The notes beneath the pieces are model-generated. The model was given only the letters and a program-made list of their open reading frames with translations. It ran no database searches and had not been told where the DNA came from. This document shows positions 1-6,952 of a stretch of 34,303 nt of DNA, piece after piece. Source of the stretch: Polyangiaceae bacterium (GTDB lineage Bacteria > Myxococcota_A > Polyangia > Polyangiales > Polyangiaceae); the NCBI GenBank assembly GCA_020848455.1, contig JADLAB010000364.1:1-34303 (forward strand), in the 5' to 3' direction. Both the position numbers and the translations under genes were made by a program. Positions within the stretch are counted from its first letter, which is position 1. Each line of letters opens with the position of its first letter.

Positions 1-690
1 ATGGTCGCGCTCCTCGGCCTCGTCGGCCTGTCCATCGCCGCGTGCGTGCTCGCCATCGCCGCGGGCTGGGTCGACATGGAGACGCTGAAGCGCCTCGTGG
101 CCGACCGCTCGCCCGCGTCGATGGCCACCTACGTGGTCACGGTCTTCGTGCTCGAGATGCTGTGGTTCCCGCGCGCGTGGGGGCTGCTCGTCGGCGGGCT
201 CGCGTTCGGGCCGCTGCTCGGCGCCGCCCTGTCGATCATCGCGGACATGGCGACGGCGGTCACCTGCTACGTCGTGGCGCGGGGCTCGGGGCGGGCGTGG
301 GTGGCGCACAAGATGCAGCGCACGCCGAGGCTGCGCAACGTCGTCGAGGTGCTGGCGCGCGAGCGCGGAACCGTCACGGTCTTCCTGCTGCGCGTGATGC
401 CCGTGCACTACACGGCGGTGGGCTACGCGGCCGGGCTCTCCGGCGTCGCGCCACGCCCGTACCTGCTCGGCTGCCTGCTCGGGGTGCTGCCGACCGCCCT
501 GCTCTACACCTTCGTCGGCGACGCGGCGCGCGAGCCCGGCAGCCCGATCTTCATCGCTGGCGTCGCGGTCGTCGTGGTGCTCGGGCTCGGCGGCATCCTC
601 TACGTGCGCCGGCTGTGGAAGTCGCAGGCGCGCCCGACCCCGACGCCGCTCGACGCCGGGCCCGCGGCCGAGCCGGCCGCGGTGGAGTAG
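1..690 (+). CDS. TVP38/TMEM64 (DedA-like, VTT domain) membrane protein
   Basis: This predicted inner-membrane protein of 229 residues begins exactly at the window edge with ATG, so a longer N-terminus outside the window cannot be excluded. Hydrophobic segments lie near residues 2-22, 43-65, 70-90, 140-170 and 182-203. The central part, with the Gly-rich 'GLLVGGLAFGPLLGA' helix and the 'FLLRVMPVHYTAVGYAAGLSGV' stretch, is typical of the VTT/SNARE-associated family (TVP38/TMEM64, DedA relatives). Members of that family are linked to lipid scrambling or membrane homeostasis; the substrate here is not known. The C-terminus is a hydrophilic Pro/Ala tail. The gene ends 8 bp before a convergent gene, leaving no room for a terminator. 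The family call is fairly safe and the precise function is not. Confidence 0.8.
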   Translation: MVALLGLVGLSIAACVLAIAAGWVDMETLKRLVADRSPASMATYVVTVFVLEMLWFPRAWGLLVGGLAFGPLLGAALSIIADMATAVTCYVVARGSGRAWVAHKMQRTPRLRNVVEVLARERGTVTVFLLRVMPVHYTAVGYAAGLSGVAPRPYLLGCLLGVLPTALLYTFVGDAAREPGSPIFIAGVAVVVVLGLGGILYVRRLWKSQARPTPTPLDAGPAAEPAAVE

Positions 691-698
691 CGGATCGC

Positions 699-2540
699 TC
701 AGGGGCTCGGAGCGGGGGCCGGCACGAGCTGGCCCATGGAGCTCATCTTCACGAGCACGGCGAGCTCGACCAGGCGCTGGAGCTGCTCGGCGGGCGCGTC
801 GAGCACGAGGCTGAGCGCGCCGTCCTTGGCGCCCACGCTGAGCGCCACGCCCGCCTTCGACGGCGGCAGGAGCGAGAGGCCGTCCTTCACGCGCTTGGCG
901 CGCGGATCGGTCTGCGCCTGGGCGAGCGCCTTCACGAGCTCGAGCGGCTGCGCGTAGAGGAACAAGAGCGGCGCGGGCACCCCGCGCTCGCGCGCCCGCG
1001 CGACGGCGGGATCGGCCTCGAAGCCGCCGGCGAGCTTGCCGCCGACGAGCGCCTCGAGCGCCGCCTTCGCCTTCGGCCCGTACGCGAGGTACGCGCGCTC
1101 CTTTCCCACGCCAAAGTGCAGGGTCATGAGGTCCGCGAGCGCGCCGGCGGCCGGACCGAGCTCGGCCGCCTTGGCCGGGTCGAGCTTGGCCTCGAGCGTG
1201 TCGAAGGCGATGGCACCGAGCTTGTAGGCGGCCTTCTTGCGCTCGAGCGCGATGCCGAGCTTGGCGTACACCGCGGCGAGGCGCCGGTCGGCGAGCGCGT
1301 CGCCCCAGGCGGCGAGCGCCTTGCTCGCCTGGGCGGCGTCCTTGACCACCATGCTCGCCGTGAGCCCGAGCCCGTCGCCATCGGGCACCCCGTGGGCCGC
1401 GAGCACCATCTCGCCGGTGAGGGCCGAGAGCAGCTTCTGGCTCGCGTCGAGCAGGGGACCGCGCACCTCTGGCGGGTACGGCAGCATGCGCGTGAGCACG
1501 CGCCCGAGCTCCTCGTGGAGGGGCGCGACCCGCGAAGCGTCGAGGTGCGTCGCGAGCACGAAGGGGACGAGCGCCGGGTAGCTCGCGAGCAGCGACTGGG
1601 CCGGCGGCTCGAGGGCCACGAGGCCGCCGACCGTCTTCTCGAGCGCGCTGCCGCGGGCCGGCACCACCTCGACCCGCACGAGCGCCCCGTCGGCGAAGCT
1701 CGCCGTCGCCGCCACGTGATCGAGGTCCTTGGCCGCACCGACGACCCAGTCGAGCACCGCGCCGAGCGACGCCGCCGCACCGCCGAGCTCCGCGCTCGCC
1801 TCGGCCCGCCCGGCGAGCGCACGCCGGAACGCGCCGACCGCGCGTTCGAGATCCGGCCCCATGCCCGTGACGAGGTTCTTCACGGCGAGCGTCACCGCGA
1901 GGTCGCTCGGCAAGCTCGCACCCGCGAGGCGCGCGAGGAAGTCGCGGTGCCGGGCGAAGGTGTCCGGCGCGTGGGTGAAGACCGCGTGGCCGCCGACGAA
2001 GTTGACGAAGGCGTCCCCGACCTTGCCGTACGCGTAGGCGTTGCCCTGCACGTTCGCCTGGCGCGACGCGGGCAGGGTCTGCACGAAGGCCTCGCGGCTC
2101 TTGAGCCCGAAGACGAACACCGACGGATCCTTGCCGTTCGGGTTGAAGAGCGCGAAGTGGATGGGCTGGCCGAAGTCGAGCCCCGACGGACCGGAGAGCC
2201 CGAGGCGCTGCGCCACCGCGGGACCGGCGGCGGCGAGGGGCGTCGTCGCGCCCGGGGCGATACCCGCGACGATCGCCTGCGCCGCCCTGGCGAGCCGGTC
2301 GACGCTCTGGATGCCGCCGACGAGATAGATCTCGGGCGGTGCCACGAGCTCGGCGAAGGAGCCGGCGACGAGCGGCGTGTCCGGGACCGCCGGGGCGGCC
2401 TCACGCGCCGCGGCGCTCGCCGAGGCGCCCGGCGCGGCGGCGCGGTCCCCGCACGTGCAGGCAGGGCCGGCGCCGACCCCGGCGACGAGCGCAAGACCGA
2501 CGGCGAGGCGACGGATTCGGTGCGAGGAGGCGGACGGCAT
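699..2540 (-). CDS. Large putative lipoprotein, function unknown
   Basis: This protein of 613 residues starts at the ATG whose next residues (MPSASSHRIRRLAVGLALVAG) form a basic n-region and hydrophobic core. A Cys at about residue 28 (GAGPAC) could be lipidated, although the lipobox is not canonical, so a plain secreted form is possible. An Ala-rich linker follows to about residue 55, then a long soluble domain with repeated phrases such as 'FVFGLKSREAFVQTLP' and 'LAYGPKAKAALEALVGGKLAG'. These resemble large periplasmic proteins of unknown role in Deltaproteobacteria and Myxococcota. The open frame continues far upstream, but that part is Arg-rich, low in hydrophobicity and has no plausible signal, so I start at 2540. 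It is transcribed divergently from the small lipoprotein at 2735. I do not recognise a catalytic motif. Confidence 0.75.
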   Translation of the reverse strand: MPSASSHRIRRLAVGLALVAGVGAGPACTCGDRAAAPGASASAAAREAAPAVPDTPLVAGSFAELVAPPEIYLVGGIQSVDRLARAAQAIVAGIAPGATTPLAAAGPAVAQRLGLSGPSGLDFGQPIHFALFNPNGKDPSVFVFGLKSREAFVQTLPASRQANVQGNAYAYGKVGDAFVNFVGGHAVFTHAPDTFARHRDFLARLAGASLPSDLAVTLAVKNLVTGMGPDLERAVGAFRRALAGRAEASAELGGAAASLGAVLDWVVGAAKDLDHVAATASFADGALVRVEVVPARGSALEKTVGGLVALEPPAQSLLASYPALVPFVLATHLDASRVAPLHEELGRVLTRMLPYPPEVRGPLLDASQKLLSALTGEMVLAAHGVPDGDGLGLTASMVVKDAAQASKALAAWGDALADRRLAAVYAKLGIALERKKAAYKLGAIAFDTLEAKLDPAKAAELGPAAGALADLMTLHFGVGKERAYLAYGPKAKAALEALVGGKLAGGFEADPAVARARERGVPAPLLFLYAQPLELVKALAQAQTDPRAKRVKDGLSLLPPSKAGVALSVGAKDGALSLVLDAPAEQLQRLVELAVLVKMSSMGQLVPAPAPSP

Positions 2541-2734
2541 GGTCGGCGGGCGCGCGGCGGGGCGGGCGCGCGACGGGGCACAGGCTACCGCCACCCGGCC
2601 GACGGCGCACCCGGGTCGGACGGCTCGGACTCGTGTTTCGCCCTTTCGGGCGAGGCACTCGGGGCTTCGGGCCAGCCGGCTTCGGGCTACAGTGGGTCGC
2701 GGCATGAGCCGGGAACACCGGCTGAGGGACGACC
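2541..2734. other. Divergent intergenic region between two lipoprotein genes
   Basis: These 194 bp separate two divergent genes and should hold both promoters. The most AT-rich element is TACAGT near 2691-2696, a possible -10 box for the rightward gene, but no convincing -35 precedes it. A GCTTCGGGC 9-mer occurs twice between about 2660 and 2690, and a small CGCCC-TTTC-GGGCG hairpin lies just before it. Nothing else stands out. Confidence 0.3.
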
Positions 2735-3100
2735 ATGAAGAGACCCTGGCTCGGCATCTTGCTCGCGGTCCTCGTCGGCACCGCGGCCTGCTCGCGCGGC
2801 AAGCGCGACAAGTGCGCGCGCGGCTTCGATCAGATGAAGGAGATCCGCGTCTCGATGGCCAGGGCGTTCCTCCAGGGCGACGACGACTCCGCGAGGAAGC
2901 TCGACACCCTCGGCGCCGAGCTCGACGCCGAGCGCAAGGACTTCCTCGACCTCTGCGAGACCCTGCCGGCCGAGGCGGTCGCTTGCCTCGCCAGCCCCCT
3001 GTCGAGCATGACCGAGCCACACTGCCAGGACGTGCTCGGCAAGCTCGACCTCGGCGGTCGGTCCCTGCCTTTCGGCATGACGCCGAGCGCCTCACCCTGA
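2735..3100 (+). CDS. Small lipoprotein, function unknown
   Basis: This protein of 121 residues has a clear lipoprotein signal: MKRPWLGILLAVLVGTAAC, with Cys19 as the lipidation site. The mature part is charged and probably helical, running from 'KRDKCARGFDQMKEIRVSMARAF' through 'DDDSARKLDTLGAELDAERKDFLDLCETLP' to 'SMTEPHCQDVL'. It has several Cys residues (C27, C73, C84 and C97 by my count) that could form disulfides in the periplasm. This pattern, a helical mature part of about 100 residues with paired Cys, is common among uncharacterised myxobacterial lipoproteins that count or sense small residues. I do not recognise a named family. The gene stands alone, divergent from the large lipoprotein gene on its left and followed by about 390 bp without a gene. 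Confidence 0.75.
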   Translation: MKRPWLGILLAVLVGTAACSRGKRDKCARGFDQMKEIRVSMARAFLQGDDDSARKLDTLGAELDAERKDFLDLCETLPAEAVACLASPLSSMTEPHCQDVLGKLDLGGRSLPFGMTPSASP

Positions 3101-3493
3101 CGGGCGCAGACGTCGCGCGATCGCTCGCGCAAGGCTTGCGCACCGCCGATCGTCGCGACGCAAGTCCTGCGCCGCCGGCTGCTCGGGTGGAGGCACGGCT
3201 ATGGCCCGGCGCGATCGCGCGGGCGCTTCGTCCGCCGCGCGGGGGGTGGCCCCGCATTCCCTGCGCCCCCGTTGCACGACGCCGCGGCGCCCCGCCGCGT
3301 CGGCACAACCCCGCGCCGTTGTTGCGGCTTCGGGCCCTCGACGCGCCAGGACCGGGCGCGGCGCGACGCCTGTCGACCTCGGGCGGAGCCCCCGCGCCCC
3401 GACGCAGGGCCCCGCGACGCGCGTCGCAGCGGTCGCGGGGCACGGGCCATGCACGCCTCGCCCGAAGTCGTTCTCGAAGCAGGCAGGTGAGTC
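3101..3493. other. Gene-free stretch upstream of the 57-residue membrane protein
   Basis: I see no credible gene in these 393 bp. Open frames on both strands are Arg/Pro/Ala-rich artefacts of the GC content. The sequence contains GC-rich palindromes, including GCGACGCGCGTCGC at 3414-3427 nested in a CCCCGCGAC/GTCGCGGGG stem at 3410-3440. It probably carries the promoter and leader of the small gene at 3494, but no clear -10 or -35 box can be named. Confidence 0.4.
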
Positions 3494-3667
3494 ATGGGGG
3501 GATGGGCGTACGCCGGCATCGCGGCCGGTGTCAGTCTGGTCGTGGCGCTGGTCTTTGCGGTGTTCTTTCGCAACCAGGGTGACGACCCGGTGGCGCACCG
3601 TGTCGGCGCGGGCGCGAGCGGTGGCGGCGCGGGGGCGCGCCACGACGACGTGAAACCCGAGTCCTGA
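3494..3667 (+). CDS. 57-residue single-pass membrane protein
   Basis: This short gene begins at ATG 3494 with an AGGTGA ribosome-binding match 4 nt upstream and ends at TGA 3665-3667. The product has one strong transmembrane segment (about residues 5-25, 'AYAGIAAGVSLVVALVFAVFF'), then a polar tail 'RNQGDDPVAHRVG', a Gly/Ala/Ser linker and a charged C-terminus ending in KPES. The layout recalls small accessory subunits of membrane redox complexes such as CcoQ-like proteins, and a respiratory module follows, but there is no sequence motif that proves this. A GC-rich hairpin lies 24 bp after the stop, so it may be transcribed separately from the NrfD operon. The ribosome-binding site, hydrophobic segment and sensible codon use support a real gene. 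Confidence 0.6.
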   Translation: MGGWAYAGIAAGVSLVVALVFAVFFRNQGDDPVAHRVGAGASGGGAGARHDDVKPES

Positions 3668-3690
3668 GCCTTCGGTGACGGGTCTCGCGC

Positions 3691-3714
3691 GGCCGCGGCC
3701 CCACCGCCGCGGCC
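3691..3714 (+). terminator. GC-rich hairpin after the 57-residue protein gene
   Basis: A perfect 9-bp stem (GGCCGCGGC / GCCGCGGCC) with a 6-nt loop (CCCACC) starts 24 bp after the stop codon at 3667. No T-run follows, so it is at best a GC-hairpin terminator or an mRNA 3' stabiliser. Confidence 0.35.
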
Positions 3715-3810
3715 TGCGCCGAGCTGCGTCCGGAGCCAGCCCCCGCCCCGTCGGCGGTGGTCCCCCGTCTTGTCGCTCGTCACCCCACGAGCTGCCGGCG
3801 CGCACGAGGT

Positions 3811-3826
3811 TGGCACGCCTCGTGCT
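3811..3826 (+). promoter_or_regulatory. Candidate sigma-54 (RpoN) promoter of the NrfD operon
   Basis: The sequence TGGCACGCCTCGTGCT matches the sigma-54 -24/-12 consensus TGGCACG-N4-TTGCW at every defined position except one (G for the first T of TTGC). The GG and GC dinucleotides have the exact 10-nt separation needed. A transcript would start near 3837 and read into the NrfD gene at 4014. The element lies inside an 8-bp inverted repeat, which might allow competition by a repressor. Confidence 0.5.
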
Positions 3827-4013
3827 CAGACCGTGGAATCGGCATGGCGGGGCGGGCGGACGTCAGCATCGCGGGCTCGGCAGAGTGGCTGCCGGCGCCG
3901 CCACCGCGACGAGCCGCCTCGCCCGGCGGGGCGCGCCGCCGCGCAGAGCAATCGCGGCCGATCGGGTGCGCTCCACGCACAGCGCAGGCACGGGTGGGAG
4001 GAAGAAACCTCGC

Positions 4014-5231
4014 ATGAGCGTCTTCTCGGGACTGGGAACCGCCGCCAAGGAAGTCGTCCGGGGGGGCCGCATCTACTACGCCTGGGTGGCGCTGTTGCTG
4101 GTCTTCATCTCGCTCGGCCTCGTGGCCTACCTCGGCCAGCTGCGCAACGGCCTCGGCGTGACCAACATGCGCAACCAGGTCGCGTGGGGCTTCTACATCT
4201 CGAACTTCACGTTCCTGGTCGGCGTGGCCGCCGCGGCCGTCCTGCTCGTCATCCCGGCCTACGTCTACAACTTCAAGCCCATCAAGGAGATCGCCTTCCT
4301 CGGCGAGCTCATGGCCGTGACGGCCATCGTGATGTGCATTCTCTTCGTCGCGGTCGACGTCGGCGGCCCCGGCAACCTGTGGCACCTCATCCCGTTCATC
4401 GGCCGGCCGAACTTCCCGGTGTCGCTGCTGACGTGGGACATCGTGGTCCTCAACGGCTACCTCGGGATCAACGGCTTCATCTTCTTCTACGTCCTCTACA
4501 AGGTCTCGCGCGGCCAGAAGTACAGCCGCATCCTGCCGCTCATCCTGCTCAGCATTCCCTGGGCGGTCGGCATCCACACGGTCACGGCGTTTCTCTACAA
4601 CGGCCTGGTGGCGCGGCCCTTCTGGAACGCCGCGATCCTGGCACCGCGATTCCTCGCGTCGGCCTTCTGCTCGGGGCCGGCGCTCATGATCCTCGTGCTG
4701 CAGCTCGTGCGCCGTCAGTTCCGCATCGACATCGACGGCCGGGCCCTCACCAAGATCGCCGAGCTCGTCGCGTACGCCCTCGCCTTCAACCTGTTCCTCC
4801 TCGGCGCCGAGGCGTTCAAGGAGTTCTACGGGCAGAGCGAGCACATCGCGCCGATGAAGTACCTCTACCTCGGCCTGCACGGACACCACGCGCTCGTGCC
4901 GTTCATGTGGACCGCGCTGACGCTCAACGTCACCGCGCTGATGCTGTTCCTCGTGCCGAGGTTCCGCAACAACGGGAAGCTCCTCAACGTCGGCTGCGTG
5001 TTCATCCTGTGCGGCGTCTACATCGAGAAGGGCCTCGGCCTGGTCGTGCCGGGCTTCACGCCCGACGCCCTCGGCGAGATCTACGAGTACGTGCCGTCGG
5101 TCACCGAGCTCGCCGTGTCGCTCGGCATCTGGTCGAGTGGCGCGCTGTGCTTCACCCTGCTCGCCAAGTTCAGCATCCCGGTGTTCATCAAGGCCAAGCA
5201 GTTCACCCTGCTCGGCGAGCCAAGCGAATGA
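4014..5231 (+). CDS. NrfD/DsrP-type quinone-interacting membrane subunit
   Basis: This 405-residue integral membrane protein shows about ten hydrophobic helices and the general look of the NrfD/PsrC/DsrP family, which exchanges electrons between menaquinone and periplasmic iron-sulfur or haem subunits. Conserved-looking pieces include 'RIYYAWVALLLVFISLGLVAYLGQL', 'VAWGFYISNFTFLVGVAAAAVLL', 'LLTWDIVVLNGYLGING' and 'GHHALVPFMWTAL'. The length is near that of DsrP, the long form of the family. The start at ATG 4014 is set by the GGGAGGAAG ribosome-binding site; the open frame extends further upstream but that part is Arg-rich and not membrane-like. Its stop overlaps the next start (ATGA at 5228-5231), so it is translationally coupled to the cytochrome gene. 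No catalytic subunit is seen beside it. Confidence 0.88.
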   Translation: MSVFSGLGTAAKEVVRGGRIYYAWVALLLVFISLGLVAYLGQLRNGLGVTNMRNQVAWGFYISNFTFLVGVAAAAVLLVIPAYVYNFKPIKEIAFLGELMAVTAIVMCILFVAVDVGGPGNLWHLIPFIGRPNFPVSLLTWDIVVLNGYLGINGFIFFYVLYKVSRGQKYSRILPLILLSIPWAVGIHTVTAFLYNGLVARPFWNAAILAPRFLASAFCSGPALMILVLQLVRRQFRIDIDGRALTKIAELVAYALAFNLFLLGAEAFKEFYGQSEHIAPMKYLYLGLHGHHALVPFMWTALTLNVTALMLFLVPRFRNNGKLLNVGCVFILCGVYIEKGLGLVVPGFTPDALGEIYEYVPSVTELAVSLGIWSSGALCFTLLAKFSIPVFIKAKQFTLLGEPSE

Positions 5232-5791
5232 GCGGCAAACAACCTCACCCCACGTGGGTCGTCGCTGCGGGGCTCGCCTGGGCCCTCGGCGCTCCAACGG
5301 GCTGCGACGAGCACGACCGGCACGCCTATCCCGAGCCCCCCGCGTCGGTCGCGCCGGAGACCGTGACGGTGGAGCCGCGCACGCAGCTCTTGCCGACCTT
5401 CCCCTGCAGCTCGAAGTGCCACGCGGCGCGCGCGCCCCAGCCGGAAAAGCGCCTGCTCACGGAGTTCCACACCTTCAGGAACGCCGAGTTCCACCACGGC
5501 GACCCCGCCGGCTGGTGCTACCAGTGCCATTCGCAGGAGAACATCGACCGGCTGGTCATCGCCAGCGGCGAGCTCGTGACCTTCGACGAGGCGTACCTGC
5601 TCTGCGGCGGCTGTCACGGCGACAAGCTGCGCGACTGGCGGCTCGCCGTCCACGGCAAGACGATGGGCCACTGGACCGGCAACAAGATCCGCCGCTCCTG
5701 CACCGGCTGCCACAATCCCCACAACCCCACGTTCCCCCACCTGGTGCCCGAGGCCCCTCCCGTGAGCCCGGAGCACGGGGAGCGCATGTGA
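5228..5791 (+). CDS. Multihaem cytochrome c lipoprotein (DsrJ/NrfB-like role)
   Basis: This protein of 187 residues carries four haem c attachment candidates: C60-SSK-CH, C97-YQ-CH, C126-GG-CH and C158-TG-CH. The first is CX3CH, not the usual CX2CH. The N-terminus is a weak signal with a possible lipidated Cys26 (APTGC), placing the protein in the periplasm on a membrane anchor. Additional His residues (for example H81, H89, H90, H142, H147, H165, H171) could serve as distal ligands. It is coupled to the NrfD gene by an ATGA overlap and is followed after 13 bp by the ferredoxin. By analogy with DsrJ in DsrMKJOP or NrfB in NrfBCD it should pass electrons between the ferredoxin/NrfD pair and a periplasmic partner. 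The partner is not encoded here. Confidence 0.85.
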   Translation: MSGKQPHPTWVVAAGLAWALGAPTGCDEHDRHAYPEPPASVAPETVTVEPRTQLLPTFPCSSKCHAARAPQPEKRLLTEFHTFRNAEFHHGDPAGWCYQCHSQENIDRLVIASGELVTFDEAYLLCGGCHGDKLRDWRLAVHGKTMGHWTGNKIRRSCTGCHNPHNPTFPHLVPEAPPVSPEHGERM

Positions 5792-5804
5792 CGGAGGGCG
5801 ACAC

Positions 5805-6770
5805 GTGAAGAACGACGGCTGTACGCCACGCGCCTGTCCCTCTGGCGAGCCCTCGGGCTCCGCGCCCGCGGAGCGCGGCGCTCCGCTGCTCCAGCTCGGG
5901 CGCCGGCCGCCGGATCGCCGCGCCATTCTCGGGGCCTCGGTGGCGGCGGTCGCCGGCGTCGCGACCGGCAGCGGTTGCGGCAATCACCACTTCGACGCCC
6001 ATTACAAGGAGCTCACCGACGAGGACAAGCGGCGCATCTTCGAGCGCATCGAGGCCGAGACGCGCCACAAGACGGGCGTGGACGTCAAGATCTCGGCGCC
6101 ACAGCCCATGGACGGCGTCGAGTTCGCCTATGCCCTCGACCTGTCCTTGTGCAACGGCAACCGGCGCTGCGCCGAGGCCTGCGCGCGCGAGAACAACCTG
6201 CCGGACGTGCCGAAGTTTCGGTACATCCAGGTGCTCGAAATGGACCGGGGCACGCTCGACTTCGAGAACGCCAATGCGTACTACGAGCACGACGAGGTGC
6301 CGGTCCCGGGCAAGGTGTACCTGCCCGTGCAGTGCCAGCACTGCGCCAATCCCCCGTGCGTCAAGGTGTGCCCCGTGACCGCCACCTGGCGCGAGCCCGA
6401 CGGGCTCGTGGTCGTCGATTACAACTGGTGCATCGGCTGCCGGTACTGCATCGCTGCCTGTCCCTACTTCGGGCGACGCTTCAACTTCCACGAGCCCACC
6501 GTCAGGCCGCGCAACATCAACCCCGACATGGGCTACATCTCGAATCGGCTGCGCCCGGTCGGCGTCGTCGAGAAGTGCACCTTCTGCCTGCAGCGCACGC
6601 GCGTCGGGCGCTACCCGGCTTGCCTCGAGGCCTGCCCCACCGGTGCGCGCAAGTTCGGCAACCTCGCCGACCCGAATGGCGAGGTGCGGATCATGCTCGA
6701 GCGCAAGCGCGTCTACGTGCTGAAGGAAGAGCTCGGGACGCTGCCGCGCTTCTACTACTTCTACGGCTGA
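5805..6770 (+). CDS. Tat-exported four-cluster ferredoxin subunit (DsrO/NrfC-like)
   Basis: This protein of 321 residues has a twin-arginine signal (PDRRAILGASVAAVAG, R38-R39) followed by a lipobox-like TGSGC (C58), so it may be a Tat lipoprotein. The Cys groups are C116-N119-C122-C126, C177-C180-C185-C189, C209-C212-C215-C219 and C258-C261-C273-C277. This is the arrangement of DsrO/NrfC/HybA proteins with four [4Fe-4S] clusters, except that Asn119 replaces one expected ligand Cys. It starts with GTG at 5805, preceded by GGAGG, and lies 13 bp after the cytochrome gene. It should sit on the periplasmic face of the NrfD subunit and transfer electrons to or from the cytochrome. A strong hairpin follows at 6817. 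Fold and role are clear; the terminal electron donor or acceptor is unknown. Confidence 0.9.
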   Translation: MKNDGCTPRACPSGEPSGSAPAERGAPLLQLGRRPPDRRAILGASVAAVAGVATGSGCGNHHFDAHYKELTDEDKRRIFERIEAETRHKTGVDVKISAPQPMDGVEFAYALDLSLCNGNRRCAEACARENNLPDVPKFRYIQVLEMDRGTLDFENANAYYEHDEVPVPGKVYLPVQCQHCANPPCVKVCPVTATWREPDGLVVVDYNWCIGCRYCIAACPYFGRRFNFHEPTVRPRNINPDMGYISNRLRPVGVVEKCTFCLQRTRVGRYPACLEACPTGARKFGNLADPNGEVRIMLERKRVYVLKEELGTLPRFYYFYG

Positions 6771-6816
6771 GCCTGCCCCGCGCCCGACCGTGGCGAGCGC
6801 CACGGAGTGACCGGGA

Positions 6817-6849
6817 CACGGCGTCGGAGGGGGTCCCCCCGACGCCGTG
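6817..6849 (+). terminator. Strong hairpin after the NrfD operon
   Basis: A 15-bp stem with one A-C mismatch and a GGT loop lies 46 bp after the ferredoxin stop (left arm CACGGCGTCGG, right arm CCGACGCCGTG). No T-run follows. It is the most stable hairpin close to the end of this operon and is a plausible terminator. Confidence 0.5.
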
Positions 6850-6952
6850 GTCGTCGCTCGCCGAGCACGCGGCGCGGGCTGCTACCCGATGCCGGTAGCC
6901 GCGCGAGCCCGGAGCCTTCGCGCTCGGGCGAAGTCCGGGCCGGCGGCGGCGT

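Larger units (their letters stand above)
3668..4013. other. Gene-free leader region of the NrfD operon
   Basis: These 346 bp between the 57-residue gene and the NrfD gene show no credible coding. They contain the hairpin at 3691-3714, a sigma-54-like promoter at 3811-3826 that overlaps a perfect 8-bp inverted repeat (GCACGAGG 3802-3809, CCTCGTGC 3818-3825), and a GGGAGGAAG ribosome-binding site just before 4014. If the promoter is real, the untranslated leader would be about 175 nt. Confidence 0.45.

Noticed and set aside
42-2738. A very long plus-strand open frame opposite the large lipoprotein gene
   Set aside because: It is rich in Arg, Gly, Ala and His with no hydrophobic core or domain, as expected from the shadow of a GC-rich gene. 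The minus-strand frame has a signal peptide and normal composition.
3414-3427. Perfect palindrome GCGACGCGCGTCGC
   Set aside because: Built only of CG-rich words that are frequent here and not placed near a recognisable promoter; it is mentioned only as part of the gene-free stretch.
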